Origin: Streptomyces marianii
GTDB taxonomy: Bacteria > Actinomycetota > Actinomycetes > Streptomycetales > Streptomycetaceae
Assembly (NCBI RefSeq): GCF_005795905.1
Contig: NZ_VAWE01000001.1
Coordinates: forward strand, 5,755,001 to 5,819,000
Reading direction: 5' to 3'
Length of the DNA stretch: 64,000 bases
In this document: one piece after another, positions 52,707 to 59,999 of the stretch
Numbering within the stretch: position 1 is the stretch's first letter
Layout: every line of letters begins with the position of its first letter
Position numbers and translations under genes: made by a program
The notes under the pieces: generated by a model
Told to the model about the DNA's origin: nothing
What the model saw: only the letters and a program-made list of their open reading frames with translations
Databases searched by the model: none

Positions 52707-52779
52707 TCCCCTGTAGCTCAATTGGCAGAGCATTCGGCTGTTAACCGGAGGGTTGCTGGTTCGAGTCCAGCCGGGGGAG
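52707..52779 (+). tRNA. tRNA-Asn (GTT), second copy
   Basis: It starts five bases after the first and has the same acceptor stem and GTT anticodon. Differences are mainly in the anticodon stem (TTCGG/CCGGA), variable loop and T stem. Tandem copies are presumably co-transcribed. Confidence 0.97.
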
Positions 52780-52791
52780 CAGAGAGGGAAG

Positions 52792-52814
52792 AGGGCCCCG
52801 CGGGGGCCCTTTCT
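52792..52814 (+). terminator. tRNA-Asn terminator
   Basis: AGGGCCCC-GCG-GGGGCCCT followed by TTCT lies 12 bases after the second tRNA-Asn. Confidence 0.8.
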
Positions 52815-52928
52815 CATGTTGTCTTCCCGGCGTGGAACCGCCTGGGCGGCAGCGCTGTCCTCATGATCGTGGTCTTACCGACCATCCGAAGCAGGAGATC
52901 GTATGAGCGGCTATGCTGCGGCAGACGG

Positions 52929-52946
52929 CGCGCACACATGTGCGCG
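52929..52946. promoter_or_regulatory. Palindrome before the CAT tRNA
   Basis: CGCGCACA-CA-TGTGCGCG lies 11 bases upstream of the mature tRNA 5' end, so it is probably in the transcribed leader or at the promoter start site. It may be an RNA-processing hairpin or an operator. Confidence 0.45.
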
Positions 52947-52957
52947 ACGCGCCGTTG

Positions 52958-53034
52958 GGGGCGGTAGCTCAGCCGGTTAGAGCAGCGGACTCATAATCCG
53001 TCGGCCGTGGGTTCGAGTCCCACCCGCCCCACCA
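52958..53034 (+). tRNA. tRNA with CAT anticodon (elongator Met or Ile2), integration target
   Basis: Acceptor stem GGGGCGG/CCGCCCC, D arm AGCTCAGCCGGTTAGAGC, anticodon loop CTCATAA and T arm GTGGGTTCGAGTCCCAC form a full cloverleaf, with CCA encoded at 53032-53034. A CAT anticodon can be elongator Met or, after lysidine modification, Ile; I cannot separate these by eye. The integrase gene lies directly downstream and reads toward it, so its 3' end is the probable att core. Confidence 0.93.
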
Positions 53035-53157
53035 CCTAGTGGTGACGCAGAAACGTTCTGACCAGCAACTTTGCTGGTCGGGGCGACTGCGGACAGGACC
53101 TTGGCGACCCTTGTCGATCATCGTTTCATGATCGTGAGGACAAATTGAGGACGCAGG
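53035..53157. promoter_or_regulatory. att-proximal segment with hairpin
   Basis: It contains a perfect 9-bp inverted repeat, GACCAGCAA-CT-TTGCTGGTC (53060-53079), an ATCAT...ATGAT repeat near 53117-53133, and the direct repeat TGAGGAC near 53134-53151. These are candidates for integrase core or arm sites; the first hairpin could also terminate the tRNA transcript. Confidence 0.5.
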
Positions 53158-54753
53158 TCACGCGGCGGGACGCAGTCCCTCGTCCGGCCCATCCTCGTCG
53201 GCCTCGGGAGCCTCGCCGGGGCCCTCCTCGGCCTCGCTCTCGGGCTCGTTCTGCTCCTCGTTCGGAGGGCTCTTCTTCTGCGGGGACCGAGGCACGACTG
53301 CGCTCGTCGACTCCGCCTCTGCGGTCAGAAGCTGAGGCAGGACGCTCGTGTAGGTGTCTGAGGTGATCTGCCGGGAGCTGTGTCCAAGCCGCTCCTGGAC
53401 CACCTTGATGTCGGCCTTGCCGAGAAGCGCCAGCGTGGCCGACAGGTGCCGCGTGTCGTGCAGCCGGATAGGCGGAAGCCCGGACAGCTCCACGAGCCGG
53501 TTGAAGCGTCTGCTTATCCAGTCGGGGTGCAGAGGTTCGCCGTTCTCGTGTGTCCAGACTCGGTTGCTCTCGACCCAGGCGTCCTCGCCGGACCACTGCT
53601 CACGTTCCTTGCCCTGGGTGACCCGCCATTCCCCCCACTTCGCGCGCGTCTGGGAGTCGAGGGTGACGGTGCGGACGCTGTCCTGCTTCGGGGCCTCGTC
53701 GTACTGCCGGTACGCGATCTCCACGATCTGTGCGGAGATCCGGAACCAGGAACCGGAGAGGCTGACCTCCGTCCAGGGCAGAGCGCACATCTCGCCGCGC
53801 CGAGGACCACGGAAGACGAACCCGTGCCACATGCCGCAGAGCCGGTCGTCAGAGATGAAGTCGAGGAACTGGCCGGTCTGCTCCGGGGTCCAGACCATGA
53901 CGGGGCTGGGCTTCTGGCCGGTTCGCTTCCACTCTTCGACCCGCTCGGGTGTCCAGACCAGGGCCTTGGGACGCCTGACCGCCGGCAGCTCGACCATGGC
54001 CGCCCAGTTGGTCGCGTACTCGCCGCGCTTGATGCCGCTGCCCAGGAACGAGCTGAGGGTGGCGTTGATGCGGTGCATCGTCGCGGCGCTGGTGATCTTC
54101 CGCTTGCCCTTGCGTCCCTCGCGGAGAGCGGCGTTGGCAGCCAGGTAGGCCCGGCGCGTGGCGCGGCGCTCCTCCTTCTTGCCCGCGGCGCGAACCCACG
54201 CCGTGTGGGCGGCGTCGCGTGCCTCCTCCAACTCCACCACCTTGGCGTGGTGAAGCAGCCGCTCGGAGTTCTCTCGCTCGATCGCGTCGTACATCGCCTC
54301 GACGTGGCGCAGCTTGAGGTCCCGCCGCTTGATGTGCCCGAGGTGCGGTTCGAGGTAGAGGGTGATGTGCTCCTCATACCCGTGCCGGGTGGTGCGGGCC
54401 AGGCCCCTCTTCCTCTTGAGCCAGCCATGCAGGTCCTCGCCCACGGTGGCGTCGCTGAGCACATCAGCGCCTCCGATGACGTCGCGGTAGACCTCCTCCG
54501 CCTTCGCCTTCGCATCGTTCTTCGTGGCGAATCCACCTCGCCGCACGCGCCGACGCTTGCCACCCTCCCCGGCTTCGAGCTCGAAGTAGAAGTACCAAGT
54601 ACCATGCCCCTTCTGCGGGAGATTCGGGCAGTTTGCGTCAAGCATGCGCATTTTCGGCTTGCCGCTGGCGTTGAGTATGGGAGAGCCGTCCTCGTCGACG
54701 GCCGGTGCCTTGCACGCGCAGCGCCGGTAGTAGCTGGGATCGAACACGAACAT
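53158..54753 (-). CDS. int: Tyrosine site-specific integrase
   Basis: The 531-residue recombinase has an N-terminal Cys-containing segment (CAC...C), an AP2-like arm-binding region (WYFYFELEAGEGGKRRRVRRGGFATKNDAKAKAEEVY) and a core-binding helical domain lengthened by a Lys/Arg-rich insert near 180-215. The catalytic domain has an RRGE box (GPRRGEMCALPW), HDTRH and a C-terminal TYTSVLP tyrosine. An acidic Glu/Pro/Asp tail of about 50 residues follows. The ATG at 54753 is very close to AAGGGG; the GTG two codons later would be better spaced. It should insert and, with a directionality factor, excise the element at the tRNA. Confidence 0.93.
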   Translation of the reverse strand: MFVFDPSYYRRCACKAPAVDEDGSPILNASGKPKMRMLDANCPNLPQKGHGTWYFYFELEAGEGGKRRRVRRGGFATKNDAKAKAEEVYRDVIGGADVLSDATVGEDLHGWLKRKRGLARTTRHGYEEHITLYLEPHLGHIKRRDLKLRHVEAMYDAIERENSERLLHHAKVVELEEARDAAHTAWVRAAGKKEERRATRRAYLAANAALREGRKGKRKITSAATMHRINATLSSFLGSGIKRGEYATNWAAMVELPAVRRPKALVWTPERVEEWKRTGQKPSPVMVWTPEQTGQFLDFISDDRLCGMWHGFVFRGPRRGEMCALPWTEVSLSGSWFRISAQIVEIAYRQYDEAPKQDSVRTVTLDSQTRAKWGEWRVTQGKEREQWSGEDAWVESNRVWTHENGEPLHPDWISRRFNRLVELSGLPPIRLHDTRHLSATLALLGKADIKVVQERLGHSSRQITSDTYTSVLPQLLTAEAESTSAVVPRSPQKKSPPNEEQNEPESEAEEGPGEAPEADEDGPDEGLRPAA

Positions 54754-54820
54754 CCCCTTCGTGGCTTTCGCTTGTGGATCTTCTGTGCGGGTCCTTGTCG
54801 AACCGCTGCTCTATCTTGCC

Positions 54821-54838
54821 CCAACACTCCAGTGTTGG
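54821..54838. promoter_or_regulatory. Operator palindrome between int and the excisionase-like gene
   Basis: CCAACACT-CC-AGTGTTGG is a perfect 8-bp inverted repeat lying between two divergent genes and over the expected promoter area of both. The same half-sites recur at 60921-60938 and 62486-62496. Confidence 0.75.
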
Positions 54839-54884
54839 CGTATCCTTATGGAGCGTTGGCGCGGGGGAGAACGCGACAACGGGA

Positions 54885-55136
54885 ATGACCACGAAGAACG
54901 CTTCTGTAGCAACGGAATCTGGGGCCAGTGCCATGACCCTGGACGAACTGCTCGCGCTGCCGCCGACTGTGAACGTCACGACGGCTGCGCGGGCGCTGGG
55001 TATCGGTGTGCACAAGGCTTACAACTTGATCAAGGAGGGCTCGTTCCCCGTGCAGACGCTCACGATGGGCAGCACGGTGCGAGTCCCTACTGCCGCGCTG
55101 TGGCGAGTGCTCGAAGTGACGCCGCCCGCGCAGTGA
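54885..55136 (+). CDS. Small helix-turn-helix protein, excisionase-like
   Basis: The 83-residue product (or 67 from the inner ATG at 54933) has an AlpA/excisionase-style DNA-binding domain: VTTAARALGIGVHKAYNLIKEGSFPVQTLTMGSTVRVPTAALW, with the winged-helix pattern of MerR-like Xis proteins. Divergent placement next to int, with a shared palindrome, supports a role in excision and in control of int. The ATG at 54885 matches the longer reading. Confidence 0.85.
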   Translation: MTTKNASVATESGASAMTLDELLALPPTVNVTTAARALGIGVHKAYNLIKEGSFPVQTLTMGSTVRVPTAALWRVLEVTPPAQ

Positions 55137-55240
55137 TCACGTAGCTTTGGTGTATCGATCCCCTAGGTCACGGCCCTGTTCACAAGCCTGTGGCCTAGGA
55201 TCGGGCGGCTAGGAGGCACCAGAGAAGAACGGACGACCGC

Positions 55241-56206
55241 ATGCCACGGCTCTACGGTTTCGACGACGCGTCGCGTCGTCGGCTACGTGATGACGAGGTG
55301 GGCCCGCTTCGCCAGATGGTCAGCCGGGCGGTCGAGGGCGGCCAGTCGAATGCGGACATCGCCGTCTGGGCGAACGGCGAGGGCTACCGGGGCACGCTCG
55401 GAGGAGAGTGGAAGGACGCCTCGGTCGGACGCCTCTTCCGGAACCCGGCCATTGCCGGGCTGCGCTATGACGAAGACGGTGAACTCGTCGACGCCGGCCA
55501 TCCGGGCGCCATCACCCCGGAAGAGTTCAAGGCCCTCCAAGCGCGGGATCAGAGCCGGAAGACGGCTGACGCGGCCCCGCCCCACGACTACCTCCTGGTG
55601 GACGGCGCCAGTACGTGCGGCAAGTGCACCTGGGCTCTCCAAGGGGCACGCACGAACGCCGGGACGCCCGGGTACCGCTGCCGCCCAAAGGACAAGGACG
55701 GTCGGGGCGGTTGCGGCGAGGTCCGAATCGATGCCGAGCTTCTGGAGAACTACGTCGGCGAGTACGTTGTGGCCGAACTCCTCAAGCCCGGCATCCGCGA
55801 CCAGATCCTCAAGGCTCAGGCTGCCGTCCGCGCCCAGGTCGAGAAGATGAAGGCAACCATCGAAGAGCTGGAGGGCCGCCGCGGTGAAGCGGCGACCCTC
55901 TACGGCCAGCGGCAGATTAGCAGTGAGGCGTTCGTGGCCGCCGATCGTGAGATCACGGCCAACCTGAAGGACACCCGATCGCGCCTGCGGTACGCCGAGC
56001 AGATGGCGGACTTCTCCCTCGGCAACGCCAAGGACCTGGTGCGGTGGTGGAACACGGCGCCGTCCGCGTCCAAGAGAGCCATCGTGAGGTTGTTCCTGGA
56101 AAACGTCGAGGTCTTCCCCGCGAGGGCCCGAGGAGTCCGCACCGTTGAGCCTGGCAGGGTTGTCCTGCACTGGCGCAAGCTGCCCGGCCTGTCAGACGCC
56201 CGCTGA
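55241..56206 (+). CDS. Serine-recombinase-like protein lacking the catalytic domain
   Basis: This 321-residue protein starts within what is normally the middle of a large serine recombinase: YGFDD...RQMVSRAVEGGQSNADIAVWANGEG...WKDASVGRLFRNPAIAGLRYDEDGE, the Recombinase domain. A zinc-ribbon segment (CGKC...C...C near 125-160) and a long coiled coil (about 175-260) follow. The resolvase domain with the catalytic serine is absent, and no remnant is obvious upstream. It may be a DNA-binding relic, a directionality or regulatory factor, or an inhibitor by mixed oligomers. AGGAGG lies about 26 bases upstream, too far to be ideal. It overlaps the convergent membrane-protein gene by 15 bases. Confidence 0.85.
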   Translation: MPRLYGFDDASRRRLRDDEVGPLRQMVSRAVEGGQSNADIAVWANGEGYRGTLGGEWKDASVGRLFRNPAIAGLRYDEDGELVDAGHPGAITPEEFKALQARDQSRKTADAAPPHDYLLVDGASTCGKCTWALQGARTNAGTPGYRCRPKDKDGRGGCGEVRIDAELLENYVGEYVVAELLKPGIRDQILKAQAAVRAQVEKMKATIEELEGRRGEAATLYGQRQISSEAFVAADREITANLKDTRSRLRYAEQMADFSLGNAKDLVRWWNTAPSASKRAIVRLFLENVEVFPARARGVRTVEPGRVVLHWRKLPGLSDAR

Positions 56207-56968
56207 AACGGACGCCTTACGGGACGAGATGCGCCTACCGACCATCGCCATGGTCAGGCCCGTGATGAGCGCGATGACGGCGAGACCGGCCAGGGCGGGC
56301 GAGGCGACCTCCTCGGCGCGCAGCGGCCAGGGGTGGCCGAGGTAGTGGCTCACCAGGTACGAGCCCTTGCTGGCCGCGTACGCGACACCCAGGATGGCTG
56401 CTGCGGCCGACATGCCCAGGCCGCGTGCCGACCAGATGTGTCCGCTCCGCCGCGCCGACAGAGCCATGCCGGAGCAGAGGAACGCGATCTCGCCGCACGT
56501 GATCGCCACGTAGGCCAGGTAGACCATGAGGTAGACCGTGACGCCCGGAACTGCCGCGTGCTCCGTCGTGAACTCAATGCTCTCGTTCGTGGTGGCGACG
56601 AACAGCGGCAGCATCGCGGTGAGGACGCAGGCAGCGAACGCGATCCGTGCGTACAGACTGGCCTTCAGCACCTCGTGGTTGTACGACCAGTCGACGAGCA
56701 TGAGCTGAAGGCTGCCGCACCAGAGCACGGCGCAGAAGTGCGCTCCGAGCTTGGCAGCGTTGTTCATGCCGGTCATGGACTCGACGAGGTCTTCGACCGG
56801 GGGGATGGCGAAGACGACCCCGATCGTGCAGACGCCGAATGCCACGGTGCGGGCGAAGCGGGCGATGCGGTAGTCGTTCCGGCCGCGCTGGCGCCAGGCT
56901 TCCCTGGCAGAGAGCACTGTGCCCGCTATGCCAAAGAGCGCGGACAAGCCGAAGACGATGCCGTCCAT
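56192..56968 (-). CDS. Multi-pass membrane protein paired with XRE regulator
   Basis: The 258-residue product has about seven membrane segments, from VFGLSALFGIAGTVLSA to VIALITGLTMAMVG. It resembles the N-terminal membrane half of a longer actinobacterial family often annotated MAB_1171c-like putative transporters and found beside XRE regulators; the usual cytoplasmic C-terminal domain is missing. The ATG directly follows the stop of the regulator gene. A sensor role feeding the XRE protein is an inference. Confidence 0.8.
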   Translation of the reverse strand: MDGIVFGLSALFGIAGTVLSAREAWRQRGRNDYRIARFARTVAFGVCTIGVVFAIPPVEDLVESMTGMNNAAKLGAHFCAVLWCGSLQLMLVDWSYNHEVLKASLYARIAFAACVLTAMLPLFVATTNESIEFTTEHAAVPGVTVYLMVYLAYVAITCGEIAFLCSGMALSARRSGHIWSARGLGMSAAAAILGVAYAASKGSYLVSHYLGHPWPLRAEEVASPALAGLAVIALITGLTMAMVGRRISSRKASVSAGV

Positions 56969-57496
56969 TCACGTTCCTTCCAGATCAGAGACCGCCCGTT
57001 CTGCCGCTTCGGTGAAGCTGAGCCGCCGTCGCCGGCCTGGCCGCGGTGGTTCAGCGATAGGCGGCATGGGTTCGGGAACCTCGGGGACGGTGAGATCGCT
57101 ACGTCCGTGACGTAGCCGAATCTCACGAGCGGCCTCAAGGAGTTCAGCGGCTCCAGCCTCCCCCAGGTCGTGGACTAGTCGAAGCGCCTCACGGGCGTCT
57201 TGTTGCTCCTCATAGACCGACAGGGAGGTCAAACCGTTGTAACCGGGCAGTAGGAAAGCTACCGGACAGTCGAATGCTCGTGCGAGGCCACGCAGTTGTG
57301 ACGTCGAAGGGTTCGACTTGACGCCGTTCAGCAGGTCGTTCACGACCTGGTGGGTCATCGCAGGTCGCTCGCCGGGCCCCTCGGCCGTCGCGGCGGCCAG
57401 TGCGCGGGTGCTTGGGGTCTTGCCGTTCGCCTCGGTCTTGCGGCGCAGCAGCAGGGCGAGCTTGCTGGCGAGGGGGACATCCGGACCGGATGGCAT
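56969..57496 (-). CDS. XRE-family regulator
   Basis: The 175-residue protein has an N-terminal Cro/C1-type HTH: LASKLALLLRRKTEANGKTPSTRALAAAT...MTHQVVNDLLNGVKSNPSTSQLRGLARAFDCPVAFLLPGY, then a helical tail rich in Arg. The ATG at 57496 has GAAGGAG upstream; an alternative TTG at 57607 would add 37 residues but lies inside a palindrome. It is likely the element's repressor or a sensor-regulator working with the adjoining membrane protein, with which it shares an operon. Confidence 0.87.
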   Translation of the reverse strand: MPSGPDVPLASKLALLLRRKTEANGKTPSTRALAAATAEGPGERPAMTHQVVNDLLNGVKSNPSTSQLRGLARAFDCPVAFLLPGYNGLTSLSVYEEQQDAREALRLVHDLGEAGAAELLEAAREIRLRHGRSDLTVPEVPEPMPPIAEPPRPGRRRRLSFTEAAERAVSDLEGT

Positions 57497-57818
57497 GGTG
57501 CTGGACGCTCCTTCGGGGGTGCGGAGGCCCGGAAGGGGTGGCGGGCAGATCGGGTGGTGTGAGGAGTGAGACTCGTGGGACAGCTTAATGTCTATGTTGG
57601 TTGACAATAGACTGGGTCGCGAAGCAAGATCTGTTAGACCGTCAGTGCATCGCGTTACACAGCATGCGGGCCCCTACGCTCCTTCCGCTCTCCAGGTTGC
57701 GAGGTTGTGACCGGGGCCCCTGAATCGCTTGATGTGTGCCGTGAGATTTGTTGTGTGGGGATCTAAGTGGGCCGTCGCTCGTCGTGGAGGCGGAACGCTG
57801 CAACGCGGGGAGGAACGG
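57497..57818. promoter_or_regulatory. Divergent promoter region with TTGACA box
   Basis: GTCTAT-N11-ATAGAC (57590-57612) overlaps a perfect -35 TTGACA (57601-57606) on the plus strand; CAAGAT 18 bases downstream is its probable -10. The minus-strand promoter of the XRE gene must lie in the same AT-rich patch, so the palindrome may be its own operator and a switch for the rightward genes. I see no gene between 57613 and 57818. Confidence 0.55.
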
Positions 57819-57989
57819 GTGGGGATCGAGCTGGAGCGCGTGCTGGCCCGATTGGCAGAGTCTGGTGGCAGGGAGAACGTCGCCCTGGATGTGCGGGCGG
57901 CGCTCGACGCGCTGGGTGCCCTGTCGGTCGTCGACCCGGAGCGGGCCGGCTGTGACGCCGAGCGGCTGTGTGGCGCAGTCGCAGGCTGA
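57819..57989 (+). CDS. Small hypothetical protein (56 aa)
   Basis: GGGGAGG lies five bases before the GTG at 57819. The product is a short, acidic, mostly helical peptide (ELERVLARLAESGG and LDVRAALDALGALSV). Its place before the parB-led block suggests a small accessory or regulatory protein. The leftward part of the open frame lacks a ribosome site. Confidence 0.55.
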   Translation: MGIELERVLARLAESGGRENVALDVRAALDALGALSVVDPERAGCDAERLCGAVAG

Positions 57990-58064
57990 CCGGCGAATAG
58001 CGAGGGCGGGCTTCCCGGGGGAGGTCCGTGCTCACGCGTTTGACCTGCAAAAACTTCTCGAAAA

Positions 58065-58096
58065 TTGTAGACCCCTCCCCGTAATGCATATAGAAT
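58065..58096 (+). promoter_or_regulatory. Promoter of the parB gene block
   Basis: TTGTAG (58065-58070) and TATAGA (58089-58094) are 18 bases apart in an unusually AT-rich stretch about 55 bases before parB. It is the most consensus-like promoter in the element. Confidence 0.65.
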
Positions 58097-58151
58097 AGAA
58101 CTAGAAGGAAAAGGGGAGAAGCAGCCCCCACCGACCTCTTGGGAGTCCGAA

Positions 58152-59276
58152 ATGCCGCACAAGTACGCCGCCCTGAAGATGCGCCAGGTCCGCCCCAACC
58201 CGAACCAGCCGCGCAAGACCTTCAATGAGGAGGCCCTGACCGAGCTGGCCGACTCGATCAAGAAGCACGGACTGATGCAGCCCATCGTCGTCCGCAAGGC
58301 CGACGAGGGCGGCTACGAACTGGTCGCCGGTGAGCGCCGTTACCGCGCCAACGAGATGGCGGGCAACATCACCATCGAGGCGAAGATCCTGCTCGCCGAG
58401 GGTGACGTCGAGATCAGCGACCTGGACTCCTTCAAGAAGGCCATGGCCGAGAACCTGAACCGCGAGGACATGCTCCCGCTGGAAGAGGCGCGCGGCTTCA
58501 AGAAGGTCCTGGACGAGGAGGAGGGTGCTGACCCTGCCAGCGTCGCGAAGACCTTCGCCAAGTCGGTCCAGTACGTCAACCAGCGCCTGGCCCTGCTCGC
58601 CCTCCGCCCCGAGATTCAGACGGCCGTCGACCTCGGGCACATCGGCACCCAGGCCGCCGTCCAGATCGCCGCCCTCTCGCGGGACAACCAGAAGGCCGTC
58701 TTCGAGGACTGGAAGAAGGGCGACAAGAGCGACAACCAGCTCGTCCACATCGCCTACGCCATGCGCAAGCAGGAGAAGGCGGCCCAGCAGGACTCCATGG
58801 TCGACGTCGAGGAGATGACCCCCGAGGAGAAGGCCCAGCGCACCCGCGCACAGGCCAAGACCAAGAGCGACCTCGACGAGATCGAGCGCATGTGCGATCT
58901 GCTGGACAGCGTCGGCAAGGCCGACCCGATGGAGCTGGCCCGCGTACTGGAGGGGCAGGTGGGCAAGCGACTGGAGCAGATGGACAGGGTCGCTGGCTTC
59001 GTGCAGAAGGCCCGCTTCAACCTCCGCCAGGCCAAGGCTCACGCCGACGCCAGCGAGATCATGGTCAACCCCGCGGCGGCTGCCCCCGACCTGGTCGCGG
59101 AGGCCGACGCCGCACTGGCCCGTCTGGAGCCCGCCGACGACAGCTCGGAGACGGAGGCGGCGCCTGCCGCCACCCCGCAGACCGAGGCCGCCGACGAGCC
59201 GGGGCACCAGCCCGCCCCGGACTCGGAGGAGAAGGACGCCGACGCCGACGCGCAGCCCGTCGCCATCGCGGCCTGA
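58152..59276 (+). CDS. ParB/RepB/Spo0J-family protein
   Basis: The 374-residue protein begins MPHKYAALKMRQVRPNPNQPRK. ParB signatures are LADSIKKHGLMQPIVV, the GERRYRA CTP-binding box near residue 61 and FKKAMAENLNREDMLPLEEARGFKKVL. A helix-turn-helix region follows (ADPASVAKTFAKSVQYVNQRLALLAL). The C terminus is an acidic Ala/Pro/Glu tail unlike chromosomal ParB dimerisation domains. It probably partitions an extrachromosomal form or organises transfer; no ParA gene is visible. I see no parS-like GTTTCACGTGAAAC in the element. The ribosome site is weak; the start is the family ATG. Confidence 0.88.
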   Translation: MPHKYAALKMRQVRPNPNQPRKTFNEEALTELADSIKKHGLMQPIVVRKADEGGYELVAGERRYRANEMAGNITIEAKILLAEGDVEISDLDSFKKAMAENLNREDMLPLEEARGFKKVLDEEEGADPASVAKTFAKSVQYVNQRLALLALRPEIQTAVDLGHIGTQAAVQIAALSRDNQKAVFEDWKKGDKSDNQLVHIAYAMRKQEKAAQQDSMVDVEEMTPEEKAQRTRAQAKTKSDLDEIERMCDLLDSVGKADPMELARVLEGQVGKRLEQMDRVAGFVQKARFNLRQAKAHADASEIMVNPAAAAPDLVAEADAALARLEPADDSSETEAAPAATPQTEAADEPGHQPAPDSEEKDADADAQPVAIAA

Positions 59277-59290
59277 CCATCCACCCGGGC

Positions 59291-59371
59291 GGCACCGGCC
59301 TCGGCGACGAGGCCGGTGCCCCCAGCCACCGCCTGACCATCCACCCGGGGCGGCCCCCAGCGGGCCGCCCC
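59291..59371 (+). terminator. Two hairpins after parB
   Basis: First hairpin: a 13-bp perfect stem (59291-59303 with 59308-59320) closed by a GCGA tetraloop. Second: GGGGCGGCCC-N5-GGGCCGCCCC (59347-59371). The sequence GCCTGACCATCCACCCGGG at the end of parB is repeated 60 bases on (59271 and 59331), so the hairpin segment looks partly duplicated. Confidence 0.7.
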
Positions 59372-59398
59372 CCTCTCTTCCCTCGGGAGCCCCCAGTG

Positions 59399-59737
59399 AT
59401 GAACGACATCCGCGCCATGCGCAACATCAACCGCAACCTGTTCGAGGGAGTGCCGGCCACGGCCAACGCCCTTGAGGAGTACGACTCCGACGCGGCCCGG
59501 CTCGTCCGCGAGGCCGCCCAGCACCTGGTCAAGGCCCGCCGCGACAACGACACGGAGGCCCTGAACGAAGCCAGCAACGCGACCTTCCTCGCTGCCGCTG
59601 AACTCCTCAACCAGGCAGGGCGCTCCGTCTACGTCCGGTTCCCCATCATGGTCGCGGCGCGCCTGGTCGAACTCGAAGCGGCGCTCCTCACCACCAACGC
59701 CCAGAGCGACGGCGGGGCGGAGGAGCGGACGGCGTGA
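59399..59737 (+). CDS. Hypothetical helical protein (112 aa)
   Basis: GGGAG lies nine bases before the ATG at 59399. The product is alpha-helical and acidic (MRNINRNLFEGV, AREAAQHLVKARRDNDTEALNEASNATFLAAAELLNQAG). I do not recognise the family. Its stop overlaps the next GTG (GTGA), so it is coupled to the Cys-rich protein that follows. Confidence 0.65.
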   Translation: MNDIRAMRNINRNLFEGVPATANALEEYDSDAARLVREAAQHLVKARRDNDTEALNEASNATFLAAAELLNQAGRSVYVRFPIMVAARLVELEAALLTTNAQSDGGAEERTA

Positions 59738-59985
59738 AGCGGCCCGCACGCATCGACGGCCTCAAGACCTGGCCCGACAACGGCACGCTGCCGCCCGAAG
59801 TCTGCCGTCTCTGTGACGCCGACCTGGCCGACACCTGCAACCAGGTCGCCTCCGCGATCTGTGTCGTCTGCGGCTACTGGATCTGCGAGCTGTGCGACGG
59901 CGGCACGGACCCCGCCACGGGCGACGCCGTCTGCGCCGACGACAAGGGCCACCCGCTCGCCGTCAACTGCAACGAGTACGCCTGA
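59734..59985 (+). CDS. Cysteine-rich, zinc-ribbon-like protein (83 aa)
   Basis: Cysteine motifs CRLC, DTC, CVVCGYWICELC and VC fit one or two zinc sites of the ribbon/B-box type; the rest is polar. Start is a GTG overlapping the previous stop. Such small zinc proteins in actinobacterial phages and plasmids are usually of unknown role, perhaps DNA or protein binding. It lies directly before the methyltransferase. Confidence 0.7.
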   Translation: MKRPARIDGLKTWPDNGTLPPEVCRLCDADLADTCNQVASAICVVCGYWICELCDGGTDPATGDAVCADDKGHPLAVNCNEYA

Positions 59986-59999
59986 CCTTGGAGTTCACC

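Noticed and set aside
57674..58297. A 207-residue minus-strand open frame opposite the start of parB
   Set aside because: It covers the AT-rich parB promoter and the conserved ParB N terminus; composition is Ser/Pro/Arg-rich with no domain.
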